DNA of 64,000 bases from Campylobacter sp. RM16704 (GTDB taxonomy: Bacteria; Campylobacterota; Campylobacteria; Campylobacterales; Campylobacteraceae). The stretch is taken from contig NZ_CP007769.1 in the NCBI RefSeq assembly GCF_000816245.1, positions 962,464 to 1,026,463 of the forward strand, written 5' to 3'. The notes beneath the pieces are model-generated. The model was given only the letters and a program-made list of their open reading frames with translations. It was not told the origin of the DNA and searched no databases. Made by a program: the position numbers and the translations under genes. Each line of letters starts with the position of its first letter. The first letter of the stretch is position 1. This document shows positions 48,520-57,795 of the stretch, one piece after another.

Positions 48520-50579
48520 ATTTCTTTGAAGGTTTAAACGATAGCCAAAAAGAAGCTATCATGTATATTGATGGAGCTATGCTTATATTAGCAGGTGCGG
48601 GTAGTGGGAAAACTAAAACTATCACTACTAGACTTGCTTATTTGATTGATCATATAGGCATTCCTGCACAAAATACACTTACATTAACTTTTACAAACAA
48701 AGCTGCCAATGTAATGAAAACAAGAGCATTAGCTCTTTTACAAGATCAAAGTTTGCATAATCCACTTTTATGTACTTTTCACAAATTTGGCCTATTGTTT
48801 TTAAGATTATATAGCGAAAGAATTTCAAGAGCAAACAATTTTGTCATTATCGATATAGATGATAAAAAGAAAATTTTAAAAGATTTAGCTAGTGAAAATT
48901 TACAAAACTCTTTAGCAAGCATAAGTGCTTATATTTCAAATTTTAAAAATCAAAGTAAAAGTGCTCAAGAAATACGCAAAGAACTAGAATTTTTAAAAGA
49001 TGAAAAAAACAAAAATTATGAAGAAATCATTCATCTTTATGAACAATATGAGCATTTTTTAATACAAAATAATTTTATGGATTTTGATGATTTATTAATG
49101 CTTACTAATAAAATTTTAGAAGATGAAGATTTTGCTAAAGAACAAAGCAAAAAATACAATTACATTACAGTAGATGAGTACCAAGATACAAATGCTTTGC
49201 AGTATCAAATTCTAAAAAAACTTTGCTCATCTCATGAAAATATATGCGTTGTGGGTGATGATGATCAAAGTATTTATGGTTGGCGTGGAGCTAAAATCGA
49301 AAATATCTTAAATTTTAAAGAGCAATTTAATAATGTTAAATTAGTAAAATTAGAGCAAAACTACCGCTCAACAAGTGCTATTTTACAAGCTGCAAATGAA
49401 CTTATAGAGCATAATAGAAAAAGATTAGGTAAAACACTAATTTGCACCAAAGACAAAGGTGAAGAAATAACCATTTTACAAAACGATGATGAAAAAATAG
49501 AAAGTTTTAAAGTTGCAAGAGAAGTCTCAAAGCTTTTAAATTCAGGAATAAACCCTAGCGAAATAGCCATACTTTATAGAGTAAATGCACTATCTCGTGC
49601 TCTTGAAGAAGCATTTAGCAAAGAAAAAATTCCTTTTAAGTTGCTAAGTGGAATTCGTTTTTATGAAAGAGCCGAGATTAAAGATATTATTTCATATTTA
49701 AGATTACTTTCAAATTTAAATGATGATTATTCTTTTAAACGCATTATTAATCGCCCTAAAAGAAATTTTGGCAATGTAAGTTTAGAAAAACTAGAAAATT
49801 ACGCCAAGGAAAATCATCTGTCCTTATTTGAAAGCTTATGTGTTTTACAAGGAAGTGGATTTTTTAGCAAAAAAACAGATAATGAAATAGAAAAATTTAT
49901 ACTAAGTATACACAAAATCAAAGAAAAAAATGACCTACTTGCAATGATTTTAGCTTTAGAGGAAGAGTTTAAGATTAAAGAATTTTATAAAGATAATCCA
50001 GAAGCTGAAGATAAACTTTTAAACATAGATGAGCTTTATGCAAATTTAAAAGATAAAATTTCACACGGAAGTTATAATGGCTTAGATGATATTTTAAACG
50101 AAATTTCTTTACTTAATGAACAAGATGGGCTTGATAAAGAAAGTATTTGTATAATGAGCATTCACGCTAGTAAAGGACTTGAATTTGAACATATTTTTAT
50201 TATAGGCTTAGAAGAAGGATTTTTTCCATTAACTAGTGATACAAGCAACATAGAAGAAGAACGCAGACTTGCCTATGTAGCAATCACTAGAGCAAAGAAA
50301 AAACTTTACTTAAGTTATGCAAATTCTAGATTTTACAAAGGAAGTCGCACAAGACTTGAAAAAAGTAGATTTTTTGGCGAAAGCAATGTAATGAAAAAAG
50401 AACTAACACTAGATTGCCAAAAGAATTCTTACAAAAAAGGGGATTTAATCAAACATAAAATTTTTGGCATAGGTAGAGTCACTAGTGTAAGTAAAATAGG
50501 AAATGAAGAAAAACTTACCATCAATTTTGGAGGCATAGAAAGAATGATAATGTCAAATTTTGTGGAAAAAATTATATGA
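48516..50579 (+). CDS. uvrD: UvrD/Rep-type superfamily 1 DNA helicase
   Basis: 687 residues. Motif [12 protein letters not shown] (26-36), Ia [72 protein letters not shown] and [17 protein letters not shown] are all present. A C-terminal Tudor-like segment ([17 protein letters not shown]) resembles the RNA-polymerase-binding tail of PcrA/UvrD. It unwinds DNA in repair and replication restart. Whether it is the UvrD or Rep orthologue is not decided here. Confidence 0.94.
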   Translation: MNFFEGLNDSQKEAIMYIDGAMLILAGAGSGKTKTITTRLAYLIDHIGIPAQNTLTLTFTNKAANVMKTRALALLQDQSLHNPLLCTFHKFGLLFLRLYSERISRANNFVIIDIDDKKKILKDLASENLQNSLASISAYISNFKNQSKSAQEIRKELEFLKDEKNKNYEEIIHLYEQYEHFLIQNNFMDFDDLLMLTNKILEDEDFAKEQSKKYNYITVDEYQDTNALQYQILKKLCSSHENICVVGDDDQSIYGWRGAKIENILNFKEQFNNVKLVKLEQNYRSTSAILQAANELIEHNRKRLGKTLICTKDKGEEITILQNDDEKIESFKVAREVSKLLNSGINPSEIAILYRVNALSRALEEAFSKEKIPFKLLSGIRFYERAEIKDIISYLRLLSNLNDDYSFKRIINRPKRNFGNVSLEKLENYAKENHLSLFESLCVLQGSGFFSKKTDNEIEKFILSIHKIKEKNDLLAMILALEEEFKIKEFYKDNPEAEDKLLNIDELYANLKDKISHGSYNGLDDILNEISLLNEQDGLDKESICIMSIHASKGLEFEHIFIIGLEEGFFPLTSDTSNIEEERRLAYVAITRAKKKLYLSYANSRFYKGSRTRLEKSRFFGESNVMKKELTLDCQKNSYKKGDLIKHKIFGIGRVTSVSKIGNEEKLTINFGGIERMIMSNFVEKII

Positions 50580-51394
50580 ATAGACTATTCGTAGCTTACA
50601 AACCAAGTGGTATGAGTTCTAACGCTTTTCTAAGCAAACTCAAAAAAAAATACAAGAATAAAAAAGCAGGTTTTTCAGGAACACTTGATCCTTTTGCAAA
50701 AGGAGTTTTGTTAATAGCATTTGGACAATATACAAAATTATTTCGTTTTCTTAATAAAAATCCAAAAGTTTACAAAGCTACATTGTGGTTTGGCGTACAT
50801 TCTTTAAGCCTTGATAATCAAAATATCAAAGAAATCACCCACACACATACTTTTGATAAAGAAAAACTAGAACAAATCAAAAATGAGCTTTTAGAAAAAA
50901 TCACCTATACACCACCTGCATATTGTGCAAAAAAGATAGATGGCATAAGATCTTATGAATTAGCTAAAAAAGGATATGAAGTAAATTTAAAACCATGCGT
51001 TATGGAAGTTTTTTATACCAAAATTTTACACTATAATCATCCATTTTTAACCATAGAAATTGCAGTAAGCGAAGGCTCTTATATACGCTCATATTGTGAA
51101 TTATTTGCTAGAAAACTTGGTATAAATGCAACTTTAAGCTCACTAGAGCGTTTAAGCGAGGGAAAGTTTTTTTATGAAAATGAAAAAAGCTTAAATCCTT
51201 TAGCTTTTTTAAATATTAAAAAAAATACGATAAAATGTCCTCAAAAATTATACAATGGGCAAAGAATTTTTTTGAACGATTTAGAAATTCAAGAAGAAGG
51301 TAGTTATATTTTAGAAGAAAAAGATTTTTTTTCTATCATTTCTATCCAAAATAATCAAGTACAATATTATTTAAACAAGGTTTTAAAATGTTAA
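50576..51394 (+). CDS. truB: TruB, tRNA pseudouridine-55 synthase
   Basis: 272 residues. The catalytic Asp38 lies in [35 protein letters not shown] and [18 protein letters not shown] follow as in the family. It forms the pseudouridine of the T-loop in all tRNAs. Start overlaps the helicase stop by 4 bp; its end overlaps csrA by 7 bp. Confidence 0.97.
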   Translation: MNRLFVAYKPSGMSSNAFLSKLKKKYKNKKAGFSGTLDPFAKGVLLIAFGQYTKLFRFLNKNPKVYKATLWFGVHSLSLDNQNIKEITHTHTFDKEKLEQIKNELLEKITYTPPAYCAKKIDGIRSYELAKKGYEVNLKPCVMEVFYTKILHYNHPFLTIEIAVSEGSYIRSYCELFARKLGINATLSSLERLSEGKFFYENEKSLNPLAFLNIKKNTIKCPQKLYNGQRIFLNDLEIQEEGSYILEEKDFFSIISIQNNQVQYYLNKVLKC

Positions 51395-51615
51395 TTTTAT
51401 CAAGAAAAGAAAGCGAAAGTATAAAAATTGGAGATGATATAGAAATCAAAGTAGTTCAAACAGGAAAAGGCTATGCTAAAATAGGTATTGAAGCTCCAAA
51501 GTCTTTAATGATACTACGAAAAGAACTTATCGAGCAAGTAAAAAGCGAAAATTTACATGCAATTAGTGATGAGAATATAAAACTAGATGATCTAAGCAAA
51601 AAGCTTAAAAAATGA
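51388..51615 (+). CDS. csrA: CsrA, carbon storage/flagellin translation regulator
   Basis: 75 residues. [22 protein letters not shown], the core [10 protein letters not shown] and the RNA-contacting Arg44 are present. CsrA binds GGA motifs in leaders and blocks ribosomes; in C. jejuni it controls flagellin and is opposed by FliW. The C-terminus is longer than E. coli CsrA and basic. Overlaps both neighbours by a few bases. Confidence 0.98.
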   Translation: MLILSRKESESIKIGDDIEIKVVQTGKGYAKIGIEAPKSLMILRKELIEQVKSENLHAISDENIKLDDLSKKLKK

Positions 51616-52367
51616 AAGCTTACGCAAAAGCTAATATTTTTTTAAAAATTATAGGATTTGATTCAAGATCTTATCATTTATTACAATCACGTTTTGTATT
51701 ATTAAAAAATATTTTTGATGAATTAGAATTTAGTAGTGAAAAAACTAAAAATGGTTTTGAAATTATAGGAAATTTTACACAAGATACCATCATACATAAA
51801 GCTTATAAAGAGTTAGAATTTTTAGGATTTTCTAATGAATTAAATGAATTTTTTAAAAATAAAAGCTTGAAACTTATTAAAAATATCCCTATAGGTGGAG
51901 GACTTGGAGGAAGTAGCACTGATGCGGTAGCATTTATACTTATGGTTAATGAAACTTTAAATTTAAAATTAAAACAAAAACAACTTGAGCAAATTTGTCA
52001 AAAACTTGGCTCGGATTTAATCTTTTTTTTAAGCGGATATGATAGTGCAAATGTTTGTGGATGTGGTGAGATTGTAGAATATTTTGAAGATGATTTCAAC
52101 CAACTTGATTTTACTTTTCCAACTATTGAATGCTCAAGTGCAAAAGTATATAAAGCATTTGATGAAAGCCCTTATAATTTAAAAGCGAATTTAAATTTAG
52201 CCAAAACACTTAAAACACTTAAAACAAGTGAAATTTTAGAGTATAAAAATACTGATTTAAACGACTTATTTGCTCCTTGTGTAAAAATTTATCCTAAAAT
52301 GCAAACTTTTCTTGATAAAGCTTTTTTTTTAAGTGGAAGTGGAAGTGGAGTTTTTAAGGCTAAATGA
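51612..52367 (+). CDS. ispE: IspE, CDP-ME kinase of the MEP isoprenoid pathway
   Basis: 251 residues of the GHMP kinase family. N-terminal [16 protein letters not shown], the ATP loop [16 protein letters not shown] (residues about 96-111) and the C-terminal [11 protein letters not shown] are visible. It phosphorylates CDP-methylerythritol. A T9 run (52322-52330) lies inside the last motif. Coupled to csrA and smpB by 4-bp overlaps. Confidence 0.95.
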   Translation: MKAYAKANIFLKIIGFDSRSYHLLQSRFVLLKNIFDELEFSSEKTKNGFEIIGNFTQDTIIHKAYKELEFLGFSNELNEFFKNKSLKLIKNIPIGGGLGGSSTDAVAFILMVNETLNLKLKQKQLEQICQKLGSDLIFFLSGYDSANVCGCGEIVEYFEDDFNQLDFTFPTIECSSAKVYKAFDESPYNLKANLNLAKTLKTLKTSEILEYKNTDLNDLFAPCVKIYPKMQTFLDKAFFLSGSGSGVFKAK

Positions 52368-52822
52368 TGAAAAAAACTATAGTAAAAAACAAAAAATCTT
52401 TTTTTGATTATGAAATTTTGGAAAAATTTGAAGCAGGTATTGTTCTAAAAGGCTCTGAAGTGGTAGCATTAAGAGCTAGTAGAGCGAATTTAAAAGATTC
52501 TTTTGTGCGTATTATCAAAGGCGAAATTTTCTTACTTAATGCTCATATTTCTTATCTTAGCACTACACATTCTTTTTATAAGCATGATGAAAAAGGTGCA
52601 CGAAAACTTTTAATGCATAAAAAGCAAATCGATAGGCTTTTTGGTAAAATTAGCATCCAAGGCTTTACTATAGTGCCACTAGAACTTTATTTTAATGAAA
52701 AAAATAAAGTAAAAGCCTTAATAGCCTTAGCTAAAGGAAAAAATTTACACGATAAAAGAGAAAGCTTAAAGAAAAAACAAGCAGATCTTGAAGCAAGAGC
52801 TGCTGTGAAAAATCATTTTTAA
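52364..52822 (+). CDS. smpB: SmpB, tmRNA-binding protein
   Basis: 152 residues. [63 protein letters not shown] and the C-terminal basic tail are the family's core. With tmRNA it frees stalled ribosomes and tags the nascent chain for proteolysis. Two ATGs overlap at the start (52364 and 52367); the first shares ATGA with ispE. Confidence 0.98.
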   Translation: MMKKTIVKNKKSFFDYEILEKFEAGIVLKGSEVVALRASRANLKDSFVRIIKGEIFLLNAHISYLSTTHSFYKHDEKGARKLLMHKKQIDRLFGKISIQGFTIVPLELYFNEKNKVKALIALAKGKNLHDKRESLKKKQADLEARAAVKNHF

Positions 52823-52831
52823 AGGAAAACT

Positions 52832-53449
52832 ATGAAAAAAATTGCATATTTATTTTTAACTTTTATTTTTACATTTTTTATAAGTGCTTGTTCTAGTGAA
52901 GAAAAAATTGAAAATGATTTTGTCTTTGCAGAATACAAAACAGGTGAAGAAATCCTTTTAAAAAGTGTTAATGGGGGTGAAAAAACCTTAATAAGAACAC
53001 AAAATGGCTTCAAAGTTAAAGGTGAAGAAAATAAAATTTTAATGCTTGATTTTTTTGGAACTTTTTGCACTCCATGCCAAGAAGAAGCACCGCATCTTAC
53101 TAATTTATGGCAAAAAAATAAAGAAAATTTTACAATCATAGGGCTTAGCCATTTTGAAAATGTAAGCAATCAGGCAGTGAAAGATTTTGCTATAAAGTAT
53201 GGGGCATATTATTTTTTGAGTAATTCAAAAGAAAATGATAGAATTATTGCTCAGGCTTTAAAAGATATTAACTACCAAAATATGGAACAATTACCTTTTA
53301 AAGTAGTTTTAAAAGATGGAAATTATCAAAACTTAACAGATTTTTGGAGCAGTGATTCAAAAAACTTTGTGAAATACTATCTTGGCAAAGTTTCCATTCA
53401 AACTATGCAAGAAGATATTGCTAGGATAATTAATGAATCTAAAAAATGA
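52832..53449 (+). CDS. thioredoxin-like lipoprotein (TlpA/DsbE family)
   Basis: 205 residues. Signal sequence 4-19 with lipobox I-S-A-C20, then a thioredoxin fold with the active-site pair C79-T-P-C82 (FGTFCTPCQEEAPHL). Lipid-anchored in the periplasm, it would reduce or exchange disulfides, perhaps in cytochrome c maturation or against oxidative damage. The partner is not evident. It sits between smpB and clpS; its last 17 bp overlap clpS. Confidence 0.9.
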   Translation: MKKIAYLFLTFIFTFFISACSSEEKIENDFVFAEYKTGEEILLKSVNGGEKTLIRTQNGFKVKGEENKILMLDFFGTFCTPCQEEAPHLTNLWQKNKENFTIIGLSHFENVSNQAVKDFAIKYGAYYFLSNSKENDRIIAQALKDINYQNMEQLPFKVVLKDGNYQNLTDFWSSDSKNFVKYYLGKVSIQTMQEDIARIINESKK

Positions 53450-53726
53450 AATTTTAGAACAACAAAAACTAACAGAACCTAAAATGTTTAAGGTTTTGCT
53501 TTTAAATGATGATATAACCACTATGGACTTTGTAATAGAAGTTTTAATGAATATATTTCATCATGATTTTGAAAAAGCAAGTATGATAATGCTTGAAATT
53601 CACCACCAAGGCAGTGGTGTTTGTGGTGTATATACAGAAGAAATTGCACTTAGCAAAAAACAACAAGTTGATATGGCTGCAAAAAACAATAATTTTCCAC
53701 TCCAAACAAGGATAGAAGAACAATGA
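53433..53726 (+). CDS. clpS: ClpS, N-degron adaptor of ClpA
   Basis: 97 residues. KMFKVLLLNDDITTMDFVIEVLMNIFHH and the peptide-binding EIHHQGSGVCGVYTEEIA are diagnostic. It binds proteins with Leu, Phe, Trp or Tyr at the N-terminus and passes them to ClpAP. The first residues are an extended tail that enters ClpA. Overlaps clpA by 4 bp. Confidence 0.97.
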   Translation: MNLKNEILEQQKLTEPKMFKVLLLNDDITTMDFVIEVLMNIFHHDFEKASMIMLEIHHQGSGVCGVYTEEIALSKKQQVDMAAKNNNFPLQTRIEEQ

Positions 53727-55852
53727 AATATAAAGAATTGATTGATTCGTTTATACCAAATGCAAGACATTTAAGCTTTATCAACCATCACGAATTTATC
53801 ACTTGCGAACATTTACTTTTTGCATTAGTTAAACTAAGCAATGATTTTAAAAATTTACTTGAAGAAATCGGAGATGGAGATTTACAAGGCTTTGAAAACG
53901 ATCTAAAAAACTATCTAGCAAAAAACAATGAGATTTTAAAAAAGGAAATAGAACCTATTTTTTCTATAATCTTAGAAAATATATTACACAAATTAAATAC
54001 AAAAAAACAAACAAGTGTAGTTGATTTCATCATTGCACTTTGCAAAGAAGAAAAAGCTTATTCTTGCAATATTTTAAAAAAACATTTAATCGAAGAAGAA
54101 AAATTACAAGAATTATTACAAAGTGCAGAATTTGAAAATCTAAAAACACACACTACCGAGCTAGTTGAACTTGCAAAAAAAGGTAAAATAGATCCTGTTA
54201 TAGGCAGAAAATTTGAATTAGAAAGAATGATGCAAATTTTAAGCAGACGCAAAAAAAACAATCCTATCTTAGTTGGTGAACCAGGAGTTGGAAAAAGTGC
54301 AGTTATAGAAGGATTAGCACTAGCTATAGCAGAAGAAAAAGTTCCTAAACATTTAAAAAATTCAAAAATTTATAGTCTTGATATGGCAAGTTTGCTCTCT
54401 GGTACAAAATATAGAGGAGATTTTGAAAAAAGACTAAAAGATATTATTAAAGAGTTAGAAAATATCCCTAATGCCATTTTGTTTATAGATGAAATTCATA
54501 CTATAGTAGGAACTGGTGCAAGCAATGAAAGCCATGCGGATATGTCAAATTTATTAAAACCTGCACTAAGCAATGGCAATGTAAAATGCATAGGTGCAAC
54601 TACTTTTATAGAATATAAAAACACTTTTGATAAAAATAAAGCCCTAAGTAGAAGATTTGCAAAAATTGACATAGATGAGCCAAGTGAGGAAGAATGTTTT
54701 TTAATCTTGCAAGGTTTAAAAAATAAATATGAAAATTTTCATAAAATCAAATTAAACGATGAGATTTTACAAACAAGTATAAAACTAGCAAAGCAATTTT
54801 TACATGATAAATTCTTGCCAGATAGTGCAATTGATTTAATTGATGAATTAGGTGCAAGTTTTGCTCTAGAAGATAAAAAAAGTAAAAAAATAGTAAAAAT
54901 AAAAGATTTAGAAAACACTTTAGCTAGAATGACACATTCTCATAAAATTTACGAAAGTGATCAAAGTAAAATTTTAAAAAACCTTGAACTAAACTTAAAA
55001 CAAAATATATTTGGTCAAGATGAAGCTATCAAAGCCTTGTGTTCTACTTTAAAACAAAGTTATGCAGGATTAAAAGGCAAAAATACCCCAAAAGGTGTGT
55101 TTTTATTTACAGGATCAAGTGGTGTTGGTAAAACTGAACTTGCTAAAAATTTAGCACAAATTTTAAATCTAAATCTTGAAAGATTTGACATGAGTGAATA
55201 CTCACAAAAACATGATGTTAGTAAGCTTATAGGAACTTCCGCTGGTTTTGTGGGTTATGAAGATGGTGGTTTACTCAGCAATAGCATTAGAAAAAATCCT
55301 TTTAGCGTAGTTTTATTTGATGAGATAGAAAAAGCTCATCCTGATTTAACTAATACCTTTTTGCAAATTTTTGATAATGCAAGCTTAACGGATAATAGTG
55401 GATTAAAAGCCGATTTTAAAAATGCCATTATCATTATGACTTCAAATTTAGGTCTAAAAGAAAACAATGAGCTTGGTTTTTTAAGTAATGATAAAGAAAA
55501 AAGCAATAAAGCTATAAAAGATTTTTTCGCACCTGAATTTATTAATCGTCTAGATAAAATCATTCATTTTAATGACCTAAATCAAGAAATTTTAGAACAA
55601 ATTGTTCAAAAAGAGCTAGATTTAATGGCAAAAAATTTAAATAACATCATCATAGAAGCTGATAAAAAAGTAAAAGAATTTCTTGCTAAAAAGACTAACA
55701 ACAAAGAATTTGGAGTGAGATTATTAAAACGCATTATTGCCGAAGAATTAGGCGAGAAATTAAGTGATGAGATTTTATTTGGAAAATTAAAAAATGGTGG
55801 TAAATTAAAACTCAAACTTTCCAAAAATGAAAAAATCGAATTTGTATTCTAA
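53723..55852 (+). CDS. clpA: ClpA, AAA+ unfoldase of ClpAP
   Basis: 709 residues. N-domain (about 1-140), D1 with Walker A GEPGVGKSAVIEG, Walker B LFIDEIHTIVG, and D2 with GSSGVGKTELAKNLA and VVLFDEIEKAHPD. No ClpB-type middle coil is present, so ClpA not ClpB. I did not find a clear IGL/IGF ClpP loop by eye, but the context with clpS and aat fixes the identity. Its last 26 bp overlap aat in another frame. Confidence 0.96.
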   Translation: MKYKELIDSFIPNARHLSFINHHEFITCEHLLFALVKLSNDFKNLLEEIGDGDLQGFENDLKNYLAKNNEILKKEIEPIFSIILENILHKLNTKKQTSVVDFIIALCKEEKAYSCNILKKHLIEEEKLQELLQSAEFENLKTHTTELVELAKKGKIDPVIGRKFELERMMQILSRRKKNNPILVGEPGVGKSAVIEGLALAIAEEKVPKHLKNSKIYSLDMASLLSGTKYRGDFEKRLKDIIKELENIPNAILFIDEIHTIVGTGASNESHADMSNLLKPALSNGNVKCIGATTFIEYKNTFDKNKALSRRFAKIDIDEPSEEECFLILQGLKNKYENFHKIKLNDEILQTSIKLAKQFLHDKFLPDSAIDLIDELGASFALEDKKSKKIVKIKDLENTLARMTHSHKIYESDQSKILKNLELNLKQNIFGQDEAIKALCSTLKQSYAGLKGKNTPKGVFLFTGSSGVGKTELAKNLAQILNLNLERFDMSEYSQKHDVSKLIGTSAGFVGYEDGGLLSNSIRKNPFSVVLFDEIEKAHPDLTNTFLQIFDNASLTDNSGLKADFKNAIIIMTSNLGLKENNELGFLSNDKEKSNKAIKDFFAPEFINRLDKIIHFNDLNQEILEQIVQKELDLMAKNLNNIIIEADKKVKEFLAKKTNNKEFGVRLLKRIIAEELGEKLSDEILFGKLKNGGKLKLKLSKNEKIEFVF

Positions 55853-56468
55853 ACTTTTAAAAAGCCCTGATGATGCGCCTGTTTTTATTAGTGAAAAGCT
55901 AGAAGTAGATTTTATACCTCATGCTTACAGTTTGGGGCTTTTTCCATGGACAAGCAATCCTGTTACTTGGTGGTGCCCTTCTCCTAGAATGATTCTTTTT
56001 CCAAAAGAAGTTCATATACAAAAAAGTATAAAAAAAGCTTTGAAAACTTATAAAATAAGACTTGATTTTGATTTTAACTCTCTTATAAAACTCTGTGCTT
56101 TAAGAAAAAAAACTTGGATTAGTCAAGAATTTATCCAAGCTTATACTAAACTTTTTGAGCAAAATTTAGCTCATAGTGTTGAAGTTTATGAAAACGATGT
56201 TTTAATTGGTGGTTTATATGGGCTTATTATAGGCAAGATGTTTTTTGGTGAAAGTATGGTAAGTCTTAAAAAAGATGCTTCAAAAGTAGCTCTAATAAAA
56301 CTTTGTGAACTTTTAAAACCATATGATTTTTTAATAGATTGTCAAGTACCCAATAAACATTTAAAATTTATGGGTGCCATAGAAACATCAAAAAAAGATT
56401 TTTTGAAGATACTAGAAAAAAAAGTTTCGCTTAAAAGTGGCTTTGAAAATTTTAAAAATTTACTATAA
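55827..56468 (+). CDS. aat: Aat, leucyl/phenylalanyl-tRNA-protein transferase
   Basis: 213 residues. The start of the domain is visible as DFIPHAYSLGLFPWTSNPVTWWCPSPRMILFP, then HSVEVYENDVLIGGLYGLIIGKMFFGESMVS and LIDCQVPNKHLKFMGA. It adds Leu or Phe to proteins with N-terminal Arg/Lys, creating the signal ClpS reads. The ATG overlaps the clpA end by 26 bp; no later ATG precedes the core. Confidence 0.97.
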   Translation: MKKSNLYSKLLKSPDDAPVFISEKLEVDFIPHAYSLGLFPWTSNPVTWWCPSPRMILFPKEVHIQKSIKKALKTYKIRLDFDFNSLIKLCALRKKTWISQEFIQAYTKLFEQNLAHSVEVYENDVLIGGLYGLIIGKMFFGESMVSLKKDASKVALIKLCELLKPYDFLIDCQVPNKHLKFMGAIETSKKDFLKILEKKVSLKSGFENFKNLL

Positions 56469-56507
56469 AAAGATATACTTATAAATACAAAATTGCATAA
56501 ATATTTT

Positions 56508-56522
56508 GGAATAATTTTTGCT
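56508..56522 (+). promoter_or_regulatory. sigma-54 (RpoN) promoter of flgBC-fliE-PBP
   Basis: GGAATAATTTTTGCT: GG and GC separated by exactly 10 bases, 37 bases before the flgB ATG. Same class as the flgG2-flgG promoter in this window. Confidence 0.92.
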
Positions 56523-56558
56523 TTTAGCTATATAAAAGTTTTATTTTAAGGAGAAATT

Positions 56559-56990
56559 ATGATAAGCCCTTTCAAATCAAAAGAACTTGTTGTTGATGCT
56601 TTAGCAGGAAGAAATTTAAGAAATCAAATGATTAATTCTAACCTTGCAAATGTTGATACTCCTTTTTATAAATCAAGAGATATAGAATTTGAAACGGCTT
56701 TAGTTAATAGAGCAAATGAAATTTTCAAAAAGAAAGATAATAAGGAGCTTGAATTAGCAAATACCAATATAAATCATCAAAAGCCTTGGAAATTTCCAGA
56801 TCCTAATAAATCAACTATTTATTTAAGAGATGGACATTTAGCAAGAAATGATGCAAATACAGTAGATCTTGATGTAGAAACTACAGAAATGAGTAAAAAC
56901 ACTATGATGATTACCGCCTTAGATGGCGTCTTAAGAAGACAAAGTAATATTTTTACAACCATCATAGATACAAGCTCTAAATTAGGCTAG
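56559..56990 (+). CDS. flgB: FlgB, proximal rod protein
   Basis: 143 residues. N-terminal NLRNQMINSNLANVDTPFYKSRDIEFE is the rod motif of FlgB and the C-terminal VDLDVETTEMSKNTMMITALDGVLRRQ closes it. Forms part of the proximal rod near the MS ring. First gene behind the sigma-54 promoter; strong AAGGAGAA site. Confidence 0.97.
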   Translation: MISPFKSKELVVDALAGRNLRNQMINSNLANVDTPFYKSRDIEFETALVNRANEIFKKKDNKELELANTNINHQKPWKFPDPNKSTIYLRDGHLARNDANTVDLDVETTEMSKNTMMITALDGVLRRQSNIFTTIIDTSSKLG

Positions 56991-57000
56991 GAGAAAAATA

Positions 57001-57495
57001 ATGGCTTATTTAAGTGATTTTGATATTAGTGGATATGGACTTAGCGCGCAACGTTTTAGAATGAATGTAATTAGCTCAAATATAGCTAATGCAAACACCA
57101 CTAGAACAGCAGAAGGTGGGCCTTATAGAAGAAGAGAAGTGATTTTTAAAGCAACAGACTTTAGTGAAATCCTAAACAAACAAATAGCCAAGGATAATAA
57201 TTTTTTAGAATATGAAAACCCTTTAAATGATCCATCTTCACAAAAAGATGCAAAACCTGCTATAATGAGTGTAGTAGTTGATAAAGTTGTAAGAGATGAT
57301 AAGGATTTTCGTATGAAATTCGACCCATCACATCCTGATGCAAACGAACAAGGTTATGTTGCTTTTCCAAATATAAATCCAGTTATAGAAATGGCTGACT
57401 TGATAGAAGCAACAAGAGCTTATCAAGCAAATGTTAGTGCTTTTACAAGCACCAAAACTATAGCACAAAGTGCAATAGATTTATTAAGAGGTTAA
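57001..57495 (+). CDS. flgC: FlgC, proximal rod protein
   Basis: 164 residues. FDISGYGLSAQRFRMNVISSNIANANTTRTAEGGPYRRREVIF and the C-terminal PVIEMADLIEATRAYQANV are standard FlgC. Ten bases after flgB. Confidence 0.97.
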   Translation: MAYLSDFDISGYGLSAQRFRMNVISSNIANANTTRTAEGGPYRRREVIFKATDFSEILNKQIAKDNNFLEYENPLNDPSSQKDAKPAIMSVVVDKVVRDDKDFRMKFDPSHPDANEQGYVAFPNINPVIEMADLIEATRAYQANVSAFTSTKTIAQSAIDLLRG

Positions 57496-57498
57496 TGA

Positions 57499-57792
57499 AT
57501 GAATACTATAAATGGTTTAAACCAACTCAATAATACTAATAATAAAAGTAGTAATAATGCAAGTAACATAGGTGATGAATTTTCAAGTTTGTTAAAAAAT
57601 TCTATTAACAATCTTAACAAAACTCAAGAAACTGCTGAAGCTGCTATGGTAGATATTGCTACAGGAGAGGTTAAAGACTTACATCAAGCAGCAATTGCTA
57701 TTAGTAAAGCAGAATCAAGTATGAAATTTATGCTTGAAGTTAGAAATAAGGCTATAAACGCATATAAAGAAATTTCAAGAACTCAAATTTAA
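57499..57792 (+). CDS. fliE: FliE, MS-ring/rod junction protein
   Basis: 97 residues. A low-complexity Asn/Ser-rich N-terminus precedes the conserved helix GEVKDLHQAAIAISKAESSMKFMLEVRNKAINAYKEI. It joins the MS ring to the rod and is exported first. Three bases after flgC and three before the PBP gene. Confidence 0.96.
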   Translation: MNTINGLNQLNNTNNKSSNNASNIGDEFSSLLKNSINNLNKTQETAEAAMVDIATGEVKDLHQAAIAISKAESSMKFMLEVRNKAINAYKEISRTQI

Positions 57793-57795
57793 TAT

